This document shows positions 44,098 through 52,067 of a stretch of DNA of 64,000 nt, one piece after another. Both the position numbers and the translations under genes were made by a program. Position 1 is the first letter of the stretch, and every line of letters begins with the position of its first letter. The stretch is from Deinococcus humi (GTDB taxonomy: Bacteria; Deinococcota; Deinococci; Deinococcales; Deinococcaceae). A model generated the notes under the pieces. It worked only from the letters and a program-made list of their open reading frames with translations. It was not told the DNA's origin and made no database searches. The stretch lies in the NCBI RefSeq assembly GCF_014201875.1, contig NZ_JACHFL010000009.1, positions 62,001 through 126,000 on the forward strand. The letters are read 5' to 3'.

Positions 44098-44961
44098 TTA
44101 TTCGGTGAGCAACTTGACCTGTCCGGCGGCCACGCGGCACGACAGGAAGGCCTCGCCGCCACCGAGCTGCCCGGTGTGATGCGTGTTCATAAAGCCGCCG
44201 CTCTTGTGGGTGGAAAAGTCAGCCTTGAAAGCGCCCACGGTCACGTCGGCCTCCACGCGCAGGCTGCTCCCGGGAAGCAGGTGCAGACTTGCGTTTCCGG
44301 CGTTGACCTCCAGGCGGTGATCGCCCCCTGAGAGCACCCCGGCCCACTTGAGATTGCCGCCGTTGACACTGGCATTCAGGCTGTGCGCGCCGGTCAGCGA
44401 CAGGTTGCCCCCATTGACGCTCAGGTGCGTGGGACCGCCCATCTCGGCTGCGGTCAGGTTGCCGCCGTTGACCTCGGCTTTCAGGCTCGCGGCGCGGCCC
44501 ATGCGGATGTTGCCGCCGTTGACCTCGGCGTGCATCTCGCCGCCCACATCGGGCAGGGTCAGGTTGCCGCCCTCCACCGTGGCGCGCACATGCCGTGCCG
44601 CGAAGGGCAGCGCCAGGATGGCCTTGAGGTTGCCCCAGTGGCCATGGTGGAAGTGGTCCACACGCTGCACCTGCCAGCCTTTTGGCGTTCCGGTCAGACG
44701 CAGCATGCCGTCCTCGTTGGCGCTCAGATGCGGCGCGGCCAGTGAGGCGTCATGCAGAACCGTCAGGGTGTAGCCGCTGACCTTGAGCATCAGATCCGGC
44801 GGAACGTCGCTGGCGCTGTGCGCCTGTTCGGCGGGCATTACGGCCTCGACGGGCGAGCCCTCCAGCAGCCCTGCGGCCTCCTCGGCGGTGAGTTTGCCTT
44901 CGGCCACCAGACGCTGAACCTGCGAACGGAAATCCTCGGCGGGCTGTTGCTGTTCATTCAT
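44098..44961 (-). CDS. LiaX/YvlB-like protein with NGGN beta-repeat domain
   Basis: The protein has 287 residues. The N-terminal helical hairpin (FRSQVQRLVAEGKLTAEEAA, then GLLEG, about 11-35) is the short domain found at the start of YvlB/LiaX proteins. The C-terminal half is a DUF4097-type right-handed beta structure with six units of 17-20 residues, each starting (V)NGGN or a variant (EGGNLTLPDV, NGGNIRMGRA, NGGNLTAAEM, NGGNLSLTGA, NGGNLKWAGV, NAGNASLHLL). In Gram-positives LiaX senses envelope-active peptides. The ATG has AAGGAG 6 nt upstream. It is the operon head with a TTGACA promoter. Confidence 0.72.
   Translation of the reverse strand: MNEQQQPAEDFRSQVQRLVAEGKLTAEEAAGLLEGSPVEAVMPAEQAHSASDVPPDLMLKVSGYTLTVLHDASLAAPHLSANEDGMLRLTGTPKGWQVQRVDHFHHGHWGNLKAILALPFAARHVRATVEGGNLTLPDVGGEMHAEVNGGNIRMGRAASLKAEVNGGNLTAAEMGGPTHLSVNGGNLSLTGAHSLNASVNGGNLKWAGVLSGGDHRLEVNAGNASLHLLPGSSLRVEADVTVGAFKADFSTHKSGGFMNTHHTGQLGGGEAFLSCRVAAGQVKLLTE
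44345..44585 (-). repeat. Coding repeats of about 51-60 bp in the LiaX-like gene
   Basis: The minus-strand string GTCAACGGCGGCAA and close variants recur near 44355, 44409, 44460, 44511 and 44571. They encode the NGGN turns of the beta-repeat domain. Confidence 0.8.
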
Positions 44962-44979
44962 ATCCGTCTCCTTGAGAGA

Positions 44980-45008
44980 ATAGAAACACAGATTTACCAG
45001 AATGTCAA
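44980..45008 (-). promoter_or_regulatory. Sigma-A type promoter with TTGACA -35
   Basis: On the minus strand a perfect TTGACA (45003-45008) is followed after exactly 17 bp by TTCTAT (44980-44985), a weak -10. A 5' leader of about 13 nt with AAGGAG follows. It lies in an AT-rich 238-bp gap shared with the divergent RNase gene; I see no other gene in that gap. Confidence 0.55.
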
Positions 45009-45186
45009 TACAGAATTGATCATCTGATTCCGAAGGTTAGATTCCTGGTGTCTGGGAGGCGATTTTCAGGGATTGTGAACTCAGTACAGAATGAAGTTAG
45101 AAATCAGGTCCTTCTATTCAGTGGGTTTGAACCCCATAGTCAGGCCATGGGAATGCCGTCGCCGCGCATCGGCCACCCCACTCCCC

Positions 45187-45192
45187 TATGCT
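45187..45192 (+). promoter_or_regulatory. -10 hexamer TATGCT
   Basis: It ends 7 nt before the ATG at 45200 and overlaps the earlier ATG at 45188, which is therefore unlikely to be the start. Confidence 0.55.
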
Positions 45193-45199
45193 TGAGCTC

Positions 45200-46582
45200 A
45201 TGACGTTGCCCGAACTCACCCCTGCCCAGCGCACCGAAGTGGAGTTGCTGGCGCGCGGCAAGGCGGAAAAGAGCCGCACCCTGCGCGAACTGAATCTCCC
45301 CGAGACGCCGGAATCGGCCCATACCTTGCTGCTGCGCCTGGGCCTGTGGAGCGAGGCCAGAACACCGTACGCAGACCGTCTGGGGGTGACGCTAGGCCAC
45401 CTGACGCTGGACGTGCCGGACTTTGCCCCCGAAGAGCGGCTGGACCTGACCCATCTGGGCGCCTATGCCATCGACGATGAGGGCAACCGTGATCCGGACG
45501 ACGCGGTGGGCATCGAACCGCTGGAGGGCGGGTTGACCCGCCTATGGGTCCATGTGGCGGACGTGGCGGCTCTGGTGCCGCCGGACAGCCCGCTGGACCT
45601 GGAAGCCCGTGCACGCGGCGCAACCCTATACCTGCCGGACCAGACGATTGGCATGCTGCCCGACGCCCTGGTCGAGAAGACTGGGCTGGGACTGCACGAG
45701 ACCATGCCGGCGCTGTCCATCTCGCTGGATCTGGACGCCGACGGCAACGCCGACGCCGTGGACGTGGCCCTGACCACCGTGCGGGTCACGCGTCTGACAT
45801 ACCAGGGCGCGCAGGCCAGGCTGGAGGCGGGCGAGGAACCCTTCGTCACCCTGGCGAGGCTGGCCCGCGCCAGCCAGGAACTGCGCGAGTCCGAGGGAGC
45901 GCTGAGCATCGATCTGCCCGAGGTGCGGATCAAAGCCGATGAGCACGGCGCAACCGTCACGCCGCTGCCCAAGCCGGAGATGCGTTTCGTGGTGCAGGAG
46001 TGCATGACCCTGGCGGGCTGGGCCGCCGCCATCTACGCCGACGATCACGACATTCCACTGCCGTTTGCCACCCAGGCCGATCCCAGCCGCGAGGTCCGGG
46101 GCGACGGTTTAGGCGTGCAGTGGGCCCGTCGCAAGACGCTGGCCCGCACCCGCTTTCAGCCGTCCCCTGGGCCACATTCGGGCATGGGGCTGGACCTGTA
46201 CGCCCAGGCCACCAGCCCCATGCGGCGCTACCTGGATCTGGTGGTCCATCAGCAGCTGCGGGCCGCGCTGACGGGCCGTGAACCGCTGGACGGGCGGGCC
46301 GTGGCCGCCCACATCGCCCAGGCCACCCTGAACGCCGACGCCACCCGCCAGGCCGAGCGCCTGAGCCGCAAGCACCACACCCTGCGTTACGCCGCCGCCC
46401 AGCCTGAGCGCGAGTGGGAGGCGGTGGTGGTGGACCGCCGTGGCCCGCAGGCCACCCTGTTGATTCCCGAACTGGCCTACGATCTGCCGCTGAGCACGCC
46501 CGCGCCCGTTGGCACGACGTTGAGAGTCCGGCTGGTGGACGTGAATCTGCCTGCCCTGAGCATGCGCGCCCGCACCGTTTAG
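45200..46582 (+). CDS. RNase II-like RNB-domain exoribonuclease (DR0020-type)
   Basis: The protein has 460 residues, much shorter than E. coli RNase II (about 640). An N-terminal helix-turn-helix-like region (about 1-60) replaces the cold-shock domains, as in the structurally known D. radiodurans DrII. The RNB domain has the metal-binding YAIDDEGNRDPDDAVGIE (about 88-105) and the conserved ATSPMRRYLDLVVHQQL (about 333-349). A small S1-like C-terminal barrel ends the protein (VVVDRRGPQATLLIPELAYD). 3'-5' RNA degradation is expected. Confidence 0.88.
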   Translation: MTLPELTPAQRTEVELLARGKAEKSRTLRELNLPETPESAHTLLLRLGLWSEARTPYADRLGVTLGHLTLDVPDFAPEERLDLTHLGAYAIDDEGNRDPDDAVGIEPLEGGLTRLWVHVADVAALVPPDSPLDLEARARGATLYLPDQTIGMLPDALVEKTGLGLHETMPALSISLDLDADGNADAVDVALTTVRVTRLTYQGAQARLEAGEEPFVTLARLARASQELRESEGALSIDLPEVRIKADEHGATVTPLPKPEMRFVVQECMTLAGWAAAIYADDHDIPLPFATQADPSREVRGDGLGVQWARRKTLARTRFQPSPGPHSGMGLDLYAQATSPMRRYLDLVVHQQLRAALTGREPLDGRAVAAHIAQATLNADATRQAERLSRKHHTLRYAAAQPEREWEAVVVDRRGPQATLLIPELAYDLPLSTPAPVGTTLRVRLVDVNLPALSMRARTV

Positions 46583-46823
46583 AGGCATACCTCACCTGCA
46601 CCCCCCCGGTGATCGGCGGCACCGACACGTCCCACAGCTCACAAGCAACTTACTTCCCTTGAGGAAAGCCCTGTTGATACTCAGTCCAGTACAGTGAGAA
46701 CAGAAATGAACTCGGGACATTTAACCCATACACGAAAAACAACGTTGAACACGCACATTTCATCCGCCGAAATCTGCTTCATCTTTCATTCATGCGCCCC
46801 TTCCTCTGCTTAAACTGCCAGAC
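46583..46823. other. 241-bp intergenic region
   Basis: This is AT-richer than its surroundings and contains no open frame that looks coding. I see only a short TTCC/GGAA dyad near 46658, and the next gene's -10 element at its right end. No RNA gene is recognisable. Confidence 0.5.
46811..46816 (+). promoter_or_regulatory. -10 hexamer TAAACT
   Basis: It ends 7 nt before the ATG at 46824 of the small TPR-like gene. Confidence 0.55.
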
Positions 46824-47102
46824 ATGACCGCCGTGAGCCGGGTATTGAACGACATCGTGTCCCTGCGCATGAGCCACTGCCGCGCCGAACAGGCCGCCGG
46901 GGCCGCCCAGTATCACTTGGCGGTGCAGCACTACCGGGCCTGCCTGGAAGCCGCCGAGAGCCGCGAGGACTGCCAGGCGGTGCAGTTCTTCGCCCTGAAG
47001 CTGTCGGGCTGCTATGAGCAGATGGGTCTGCGCGACAAGGCGGCGCAGTTCCGCGCTCTGGCCAGCGTGAACGAAGAACTGCCGCCAGGGCTGCTGGGCT
47101 AG
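46824..47102 (+). CDS. Small TPR-like helical protein
   Basis: The protein has 92 residues. A helix-turn-helix pattern reminiscent of tetratricopeptide repeats is visible (AAQYHLAVQHYRACLEAAES; VQFFALKLSGCYEQMGLRDK, then AAQFRAL). Three cysteines are present. Function unknown, possibly a small adaptor. It has its own -10 element. Confidence 0.6.
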   Translation: MTAVSRVLNDIVSLRMSHCRAEQAAGAAQYHLAVQHYRACLEAAESREDCQAVQFFALKLSGCYEQMGLRDKAAQFRALASVNEELPPGLLG

Positions 47103-47139
47103 GAGGCAACCCACCGCCGCTGCGCTGCGTACTGACAAC

Positions 47140-47478
47140 ATGGTCAAGACCCTGCTGCTGACCCTGACCCTGGCGTCGCTGCCCGCCGCCGGCGCGGTCC
47201 CCCTGACCCTGCGGGCCGGGCAAACTGCGTCGCTGAACGGTACGAACATCACGTTGCTGCGCTTTAACGACAGCCGTTGCCCGCTGAAGGCCATCTGCGT
47301 GATGGCGGGCAACGTGAAGGCCAGCCTGTTTGTCGTGAACGGAAAGTCCGCGCGCCTGTACACGGTCTACCTGCCCGGCGTCCCGGTGGCGACGGCGGCC
47401 GGAGAGGTCCGCCTGCGGGCGGCAACCCGACGGGAGGGCGGCGGCGCACAGCGCCTGACCTTTGAGGTGGGGAAATAA
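47140..47478 (+). CDS. Small secreted protein with RCP-x-CV-AG motif
   Basis: The protein has 112 residues with a signal peptide (LLLTLTLASLPAAGA). The mature domain is beta-rich and carries FNDSRCPLKAICVMAGNV (about 44-61), a motif with two cysteines that I know from small secreted proteins of unknown function. A TACTGA sequence lies 4 nt before the ATG, a poor match to the -10 consensus, so it may be read through from the upstream gene 37 bp away. Confidence 0.65.
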   Translation: MVKTLLLTLTLASLPAAGAVPLTLRAGQTASLNGTNITLLRFNDSRCPLKAICVMAGNVKASLFVVNGKSARLYTVYLPGVPVATAAGEVRLRAATRREGGGAQRLTFEVGK

Positions 47479-47565
47479 AGTTGTCGGGACGTGGGGGCGA
47501 CCTCTGCGTCACCTCTTCAGCCTGCCTCCCCTAGTTCCTGCCCGTCCCTCCAAGACCCGACTCGC

Positions 47566-47571
47566 TACAGT
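47566..47571 (+). promoter_or_regulatory. -10 hexamer TACAGT
   Basis: It ends 6 nt before the ATG at 47578 of thrC. Confidence 0.6.
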
Positions 47572-47577
47572 GGCCCC

Positions 47578-49011
47578 ATGAAGTACGTGTCCACTCGCGG
47601 CCTGCGTGATCTGGGGGGCTTCTCGGATGTTCTGCTGATGGGACTGGCCCCGGACGGCGGCCTCGCCATGCCCGAACGCCTGCCCACCCTCAGCCCGGAC
47701 GATCTGGAAGGGTTGCGCGGGCTGGACTACGCCGATCTGGCCTATGCGGTCATGCACCCCTACATCGACGACATTCCGGAGGCGGACCTGCGCGCCATGC
47801 TGCGGGCCACGTATCACCCGGACGTGTTCCACAGCGCCGACATCACACCGCTGACGCCGCTGGGCAACTCCGGGCTGTTCCTGCTGGAACTGTCCAACGG
47901 CCCCTCGCTGGCCTTCAAGGACATCGCCATGCAATTTCTGGGGCAAGTGTTCGAGTACGTGCTGGAGCGGCGGAATGAGGAGCTGAACATCCTGGGGGCG
48001 ACGTCGGGCGACACCGGATCGGCAGCGGAGTACGCCATGTTGGGCAAGGCCCGCATCAACGTCTTTATGCTCTCGCCGCACGGACGCATGAGCGCCTTTC
48101 AGCAGGCGCAGATGTTCAGCCTGCACGAGCCGAACATCTTCAACATCGCCGTGCAGGGCGTGTTCGACGACTGCCAGGACCTGGTAAAAGAGATCAACGC
48201 CGACACCGGGTTCAAGGCCCGCCACGCGATTGGCGCCGTGAATTCCATCAACTGGGCGCGGGTGCTGGCGCAGGCGGTGTATTACTTCAAGGCGTATTTC
48301 GCCCTGAAGCTCCCCGCTGGGCAGCAGGTGGATTTCAGCGTGCCGTCGGGCAACTTCGGCAACGTGTTCGCCGGGTATCTGGCCAAACGCATGGGCCTGC
48401 CCATCGGGCAACTGGTGGTGGCCAGCAACGAAAATGACGTGCTGCACGAGTTCTTCTCCACCGGAGTCTACCACGTGCGGCGGGCGGCGCAGGTGGCGCA
48501 GACCTCCAGCCCCAGTATGGACATCGGCAAGGCCTCCAACTTCGAGCGCTACCTGTATCTGATCTCGGGTGCGGACGGCGCGCAGACCGGCGTGTGGTGG
48601 GCGGAGGTGGGGGGCGGGCGGCCCGTCGATCTGCGCGGCATGGCCCACTGGGACGAGGTGCGGGCGAGCGGCTTCGTGGGCGGGCGCAGCAGTCATGCGG
48701 ACCGGCTGGAGACCATTCGCCGCACGGATGAGCGTTTCGGGCGCCTGGTTGACCCTCACACTGCCGACGGCCTGCTCGTGGGCGAGCGCTACGCGCGGGC
48801 CGGAGTTCCGATGGTCTGCCTGGAAACCGCCCTGCCCGCTAAGTTCGAGGACACCGTGAAAGAGGCCGTGGGCCGCACGCCGCCGCGTCCCGAACGCTTC
48901 GAGGGCATCGAGGAATTGCCGCGCCACTTCACCGTGATGGAAAACAACGCCGTCCCCCTGAAAGCATGGATCGCGCAGAAGCTCGGGCAGGCGCTGCAAG
49001 CAACACCCTGA
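47578..49011 (+). CDS. thrC: Threonine synthase ThrC
   Basis: PLP enzyme converting O-phosphohomoserine to threonine, 477 residues, the longer ThrC class. Seen are the N-terminal MKYVSTRG and LAPDGGLAMPE, the Schiff-base Lys in SLAFKDIAMQFLG (about 118), the phosphate-binding GATSGDTGSAAEYAM (about 141-155), and VPSGNFGNVFAG (about 257). The in-frame upstream codons to 47491 overlap the -10 hexamer and are excluded. No other threonine gene is adjacent. Confidence 0.94.
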   Translation: MKYVSTRGLRDLGGFSDVLLMGLAPDGGLAMPERLPTLSPDDLEGLRGLDYADLAYAVMHPYIDDIPEADLRAMLRATYHPDVFHSADITPLTPLGNSGLFLLELSNGPSLAFKDIAMQFLGQVFEYVLERRNEELNILGATSGDTGSAAEYAMLGKARINVFMLSPHGRMSAFQQAQMFSLHEPNIFNIAVQGVFDDCQDLVKEINADTGFKARHAIGAVNSINWARVLAQAVYYFKAYFALKLPAGQQVDFSVPSGNFGNVFAGYLAKRMGLPIGQLVVASNENDVLHEFFSTGVYHVRRAAQVAQTSSPSMDIGKASNFERYLYLISGADGAQTGVWWAEVGGGRPVDLRGMAHWDEVRASGFVGGRSSHADRLETIRRTDERFGRLVDPHTADGLLVGERYARAGVPMVCLETALPAKFEDTVKEAVGRTPPRPERFEGIEELPRHFTVMENNAVPLKAWIAQKLGQALQATP

Positions 49012-49020
49012 ACCCGGCAC

Positions 49021-49026
49021 TACACT
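49021..49026 (+). promoter_or_regulatory. -10 hexamer TACACT
   Basis: It ends 7 nt before the ATG at 49034 of the agmatine deiminase gene. Confidence 0.55.
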
Positions 49027-49033
49027 CGGGGGC

Positions 49034-50092
49034 ATGAAGCACCTCTCCACCACCGATGTCACGCCGCGCGCCCTGGGCTTTGCCATGCCGCCCGAGTGGG
49101 AAGCGCACGCCGCCACCTGGATGAGCTGGCCTGCCGGCGATGACCTGTGGTTCGGCCACCTGGACGCAGTGCGCGCCGAGTTCGCCGGGCTGGTCCGGAC
49201 GATTGCCCGCTTCGAGCCGGTGCACCTGCTGACCCGCGACGCGCAGAGCCGTCAGGACGCGGACGAACGTCTGGTGGGAGCCAACGTGACCTTCCATGAC
49301 GTGCCGCTGAACGACGTGTGGATCCGGGACAACGGCCCACTGTTCGTGACCCGCAGCCCGGGGGACGTCTCCTTCGTCAACTGGCGCTTCAATGCCTGGG
49401 GCGGCAAGTTCGATTTCGCCGAGGACGACCGTGTCCCGGAAGCTGTGGCCCATATCCTGAACGCCTCCCACTGGGATGTGCCGGTGGTGCTGGAGGGCGG
49501 CGCGCTGGAGATCGGCGGCGCGGGTGTGGCGCTGACCACCCGTTCATGCCTGCTGACCGACACCCGCAATCTGGGACTGGACGCAGGCAAATACGCCGAC
49601 TGGCTGCGCGAGTACCTGGGCGTAAGCAAATTATTGTGGCTGGGCGCGGGCCTGGAAAATGACCATACGGACGGCCACATTGACACCATCACGCGCTTTG
49701 CCGACGAGCGAACCATCGTGACCAGCGTGGAGGCGGATCAGATGGACCCCAACCACGCGGTCATGACGGCCAATCTGGAGGCGTTGAAAGGAATGACCGA
49801 CGCGCACGGCAATCCCTTCCGCATCGTGGAGCTGCCCCTGCCCGCCGAGTATCTGGAAGGTGCGGAGGGCCGACTGCCGCCCACCTATGCCAACTTCTAC
49901 ATCGGCAACGGCTTTGTGGTGGTGCCGCAGTACGGCGACCCCAACGACGCCCGCGCGCTGGAGATTCTGACGCCGCTGTTTCCGGGCCGCGAGGTCATCG
50001 GCCTGAGCAGCCGCGCGATCATCGAGGGCGGCGGCTCGTTCCACTGCGTGACGCAGCAGCAGCCGGTGGGGACGGTGTGGACGGGGGAATAA
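49034..50092 (+). CDS. aguA: Agmatine deiminase
   Basis: Peptidylarginine-deiminase-fold enzyme converting agmatine to N-carbamoylputrescine, 352 residues. Seen are MPPEWEAHAATWMSWP (about 16-31), NDVWIRDNGPLF (about 94), LEGGALEI, GLENDHTDGHIDTITRF (catalytic His, about 211) and the nucleophile loop EGGGSFHCVTQQQP (Cys about 340). Its TAA overlaps the ATG of the next gene (TAATG). AguB, the next pathway enzyme, is not adjacent. Confidence 0.92.
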   Translation: MKHLSTTDVTPRALGFAMPPEWEAHAATWMSWPAGDDLWFGHLDAVRAEFAGLVRTIARFEPVHLLTRDAQSRQDADERLVGANVTFHDVPLNDVWIRDNGPLFVTRSPGDVSFVNWRFNAWGGKFDFAEDDRVPEAVAHILNASHWDVPVVLEGGALEIGGAGVALTTRSCLLTDTRNLGLDAGKYADWLREYLGVSKLLWLGAGLENDHTDGHIDTITRFADERTIVTSVEADQMDPNHAVMTANLEALKGMTDAHGNPFRIVELPLPAEYLEGAEGRLPPTYANFYIGNGFVVVPQYGDPNDARALEILTPLFPGREVIGLSSRAIIEGGGSFHCVTQQQPVGTVWTGE

Positions 50093-51237
50093 TGGACCTC
50101 GGCGGCGGCTACAGCGCCCGCCCCATCTCGCTGCAGGCTTACCGCGACGCCTGCGACCGACTGCAAGGGCAGATCTTCGGCGACGGCTCGCTGTACGCTT
50201 TCGGGCCTCCTGTCAAAGCGCCGCCGCCGCTGGGTGAGACGTTCAGCTGGGGCCTCTATAGGGCTGAAGAACTGATCGGCTGGAGCTTCGCGCAACAGAA
50301 GGACGAGCGCACGGTGTACATGGCCGACACGGGAATCCTGCCCGAACATCAGGGGCGCGGGCTATACACCCGCCTGCTGCCGCAGTTGCTGGACACCTTT
50401 CGGGAGGCAGGCTACAGCCTAGTCCAGAGCCACCACCGCGCCACCAACAATGCCGTGATCGTTCCTAAACTGCGTGCTGGCTTCCTTATCCAGGGCTTGA
50501 ACCTGTACGAGGGCGGGCTGAACGTGGCCCTGACGCACAGCCTGGACAACACCTACCGCAAAGCCATGCACGTCCGCAGCGGCCTTCAGGCGGCGCAGGG
50601 CGAGACGGCGCGGCGACTGGGGGTGCCCTCGGAAGCCCAGACCGAAAGTGCCGTTCCCCCTGCCATTTCACTGCCGGCCGGCCAGGGCCAGGACACCGAG
50701 CTGGGCGGGGGCTACGTGCTGCGCCGCGTTCCCTACGAGGTCTATTACGACATCTACTCGGGGTTGGAAGACGCCGTTTACAGCAGCGTTTCCCTGAACT
50801 GGCCGACGCCCGCCCGGCTGGAGCCGCCCGAATATCCGCGGTATGCCTGGCTGATCGGCCACGGGGAGCAGGTGGTGGGCTGGCAGTATTCCCGCCAGTG
50901 GGACAGCCGCACGGCCTACATGGTCAACACGGCGCTGCTCCCCGCACACCGTGGGCAGGGGGTGTACACCCGTCTGCTGGCGCCCGTGCTGGCCGCGCTG
51001 AGGGCAGAGGGCTATGAGCTCGTTCGCAGTCACCACCACGCCACCAACAACGCCGTGCTGCTGCCCAAGTTGCGTGCGGGTTTTCGCCTGCAGGGCCTCC
51101 AGGTGGACGATCACGGCGTCATGGCGGTGCTGATGCTGAGCTTCGGCGGGTTGTACCGCGACTACATGGACGTTCGCAGCGGGCTGAAACGGCCCACCGG
51201 CGAGGTGGCACAGGCCCTGGCGCTGGAGAGGCCGTAA
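50092..51237 (+). CDS. Tandem GNAT-family N-acetyltransferase-like protein
   Basis: The protein has 381 residues with two homologous GNAT-like domains. Domain 1 has LPEHQGRGLYTRLLPQLLDT (about 85) then SHHRATNNAVIVPKLRAGF; domain 2 has LPAHRGQGVYTRLLAPVLAA (about 284) then SHHHATNNAVLLPKLRAGF. Both end in DVRSGL-type sequence (HVRSGLQ, DVRSGLK). Both Q/R-x-x-G-x-G acetyl-CoA loops are kept, so both halves could be active. The start is ATG 50092, sharing its A with the stop of aguA, so the genes are translated together. A polyamine or agmatine-related substrate is an inference from this coupling. Confidence 0.75.
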   Translation: MDLGGGYSARPISLQAYRDACDRLQGQIFGDGSLYAFGPPVKAPPPLGETFSWGLYRAEELIGWSFAQQKDERTVYMADTGILPEHQGRGLYTRLLPQLLDTFREAGYSLVQSHHRATNNAVIVPKLRAGFLIQGLNLYEGGLNVALTHSLDNTYRKAMHVRSGLQAAQGETARRLGVPSEAQTESAVPPAISLPAGQGQDTELGGGYVLRRVPYEVYYDIYSGLEDAVYSSVSLNWPTPARLEPPEYPRYAWLIGHGEQVVGWQYSRQWDSRTAYMVNTALLPAHRGQGVYTRLLAPVLAALRAEGYELVRSHHHATNNAVLLPKLRAGFRLQGLQVDDHGVMAVLMLSFGGLYRDYMDVRSGLKRPTGEVAQALALERP

Positions 51238-51240
51238 AAA

Positions 51241-51264
51241 GGCCCCCTGCGATAGCAGAGGGCT
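51241..51264 (-). terminator. Intrinsic terminator for the DsbA-like gene
   Basis: A 10-bp stem with one C-A mismatch and a GATA loop is followed on the minus strand by CCTTTTTA. It sits between convergent genes; on the plus strand there is no T-run. Confidence 0.7.
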
Positions 51265-51280
51265 GAAGAGGGAATGACCG

Positions 51281-51967
51281 TTAGACCGTCTGCTGCGCCA
51301 GCTTCTTTGGCGCCGTTTTCTTGGCCGGGCGGTTCCTCGCCCGTTTCACGGTGGCGATGCCTGCGTCAGAGTGCAGCACCTCGCCGTACAGGTTCCACCA
51401 CTGACGGGCCGTTCCCAGCTCACGGGTCAGGTTCTCGAAGCGGTAGTAGGCTGCTTCTCCACCGGGCAGGACGAAGGTAGGGGTGCCGAACACCCCCAGT
51501 TCGGCGGCCTCGGCCAGCTCGGCGCGCAGGCTGGCACGCAGGCCCGCGTCGTCCTTGCGGTCAGCGGCAAACTGTTCCAGATCGAGTTTCGCGACCCGCG
51601 CCGCCGCCATCACGGCGTCCTCGTCCATCGGCTTCTTCTCCTCGTGAACGGCGCGGAACAGCGCCAAGGTGAAGTTCCAGCTCTGCTCCTCGCCCTGCCG
51701 GGCCGCTGCCCCAGCCGCCAGGAAAGCCAGCAGACTGGTTTGCTGGGCGCGCTGGCCCGCGTCGCCGGGTTGATCGGTCAGCCACCACACCGGCTCCTGC
51801 TGGCCCGCGTTGTCGACGTGGTTGCCCTGCACCAGTGAGAAATGCCTGAGCTTGAACCCCTGCTCGCCCGCCTGACGCAGCACCTGGGCCAGTTCCACGC
51901 CGCGCCAGGCATAGGGGCACAGGAAGTCGAAGAACACCTCGTTGGACGGAACACTGGATGGGGTCAT
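51281..51967 (-). CDS. DsbA/FrnE-family thioredoxin-fold protein with single-Cys CPYA motif
   Basis: The protein has 228 residues. The thioredoxin-fold start FFDFLCPYAWRGVELAQ (about 12-28) has CPYA in place of CPxC, so it cannot form the usual intramolecular disulfide. The cis-Pro loop GVFGTPTFVLPGGEAAY (about 158) and a helical insert are present, as in FrnE/HCCA isomerases. A Lys/Arg-rich tail (VKRARNRPAKKTAPKKLAQQ) ends the protein. There is no signal peptide, so it is probably cytoplasmic. Confidence 0.82.
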   Translation of the reverse strand: MTPSSVPSNEVFFDFLCPYAWRGVELAQVLRQAGEQGFKLRHFSLVQGNHVDNAGQQEPVWWLTDQPGDAGQRAQQTSLLAFLAAGAAARQGEEQSWNFTLALFRAVHEEKKPMDEDAVMAAARVAKLDLEQFAADRKDDAGLRASLRAELAEAAELGVFGTPTFVLPGGEAAYYRFENLTRELGTARQWWNLYGEVLHSDAGIATVKRARNRPAKKTAPKKLAQQTV

Positions 51968-51973
51968 GCGGGG

Positions 51974-51979
51974 ACGCTA
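51974..51979 (-). promoter_or_regulatory. -10 hexamer TAGCGT
   Basis: It ends 6 nt before the ATG at 51967 of the DsbA-like gene. Confidence 0.55.
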
Positions 51980-52067
51980 GCACGCGTTCCAGGCACGGAA
52001 TGTCAGCCTTCCAACCTCAGAGAGTCCGCTCACGACAGCCCAACACGGCTTTCATGGCCTCGTCGGG

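Noticed and set aside
44345..44585. Tandem DNA repeat as a possible CRISPR or satellite
   Set aside because: The repeats are in frame, diverged and encode the NGGN turns of a beta-repeat domain.
45110..45150. tRNA T-arm-like string GTGGGTTTGAACCCCAT
   Set aside because: The loop lacks the conserved C56, and there are no matching acceptor, D or anticodon stems upstream.
46640..46720. Similarity between AT-rich gaps at 45060-45110 and 46670-46720 (shared CAGTACAG-like strings)
   Set aside because: Too short and diverged to support a dispersed repeat family by eye.
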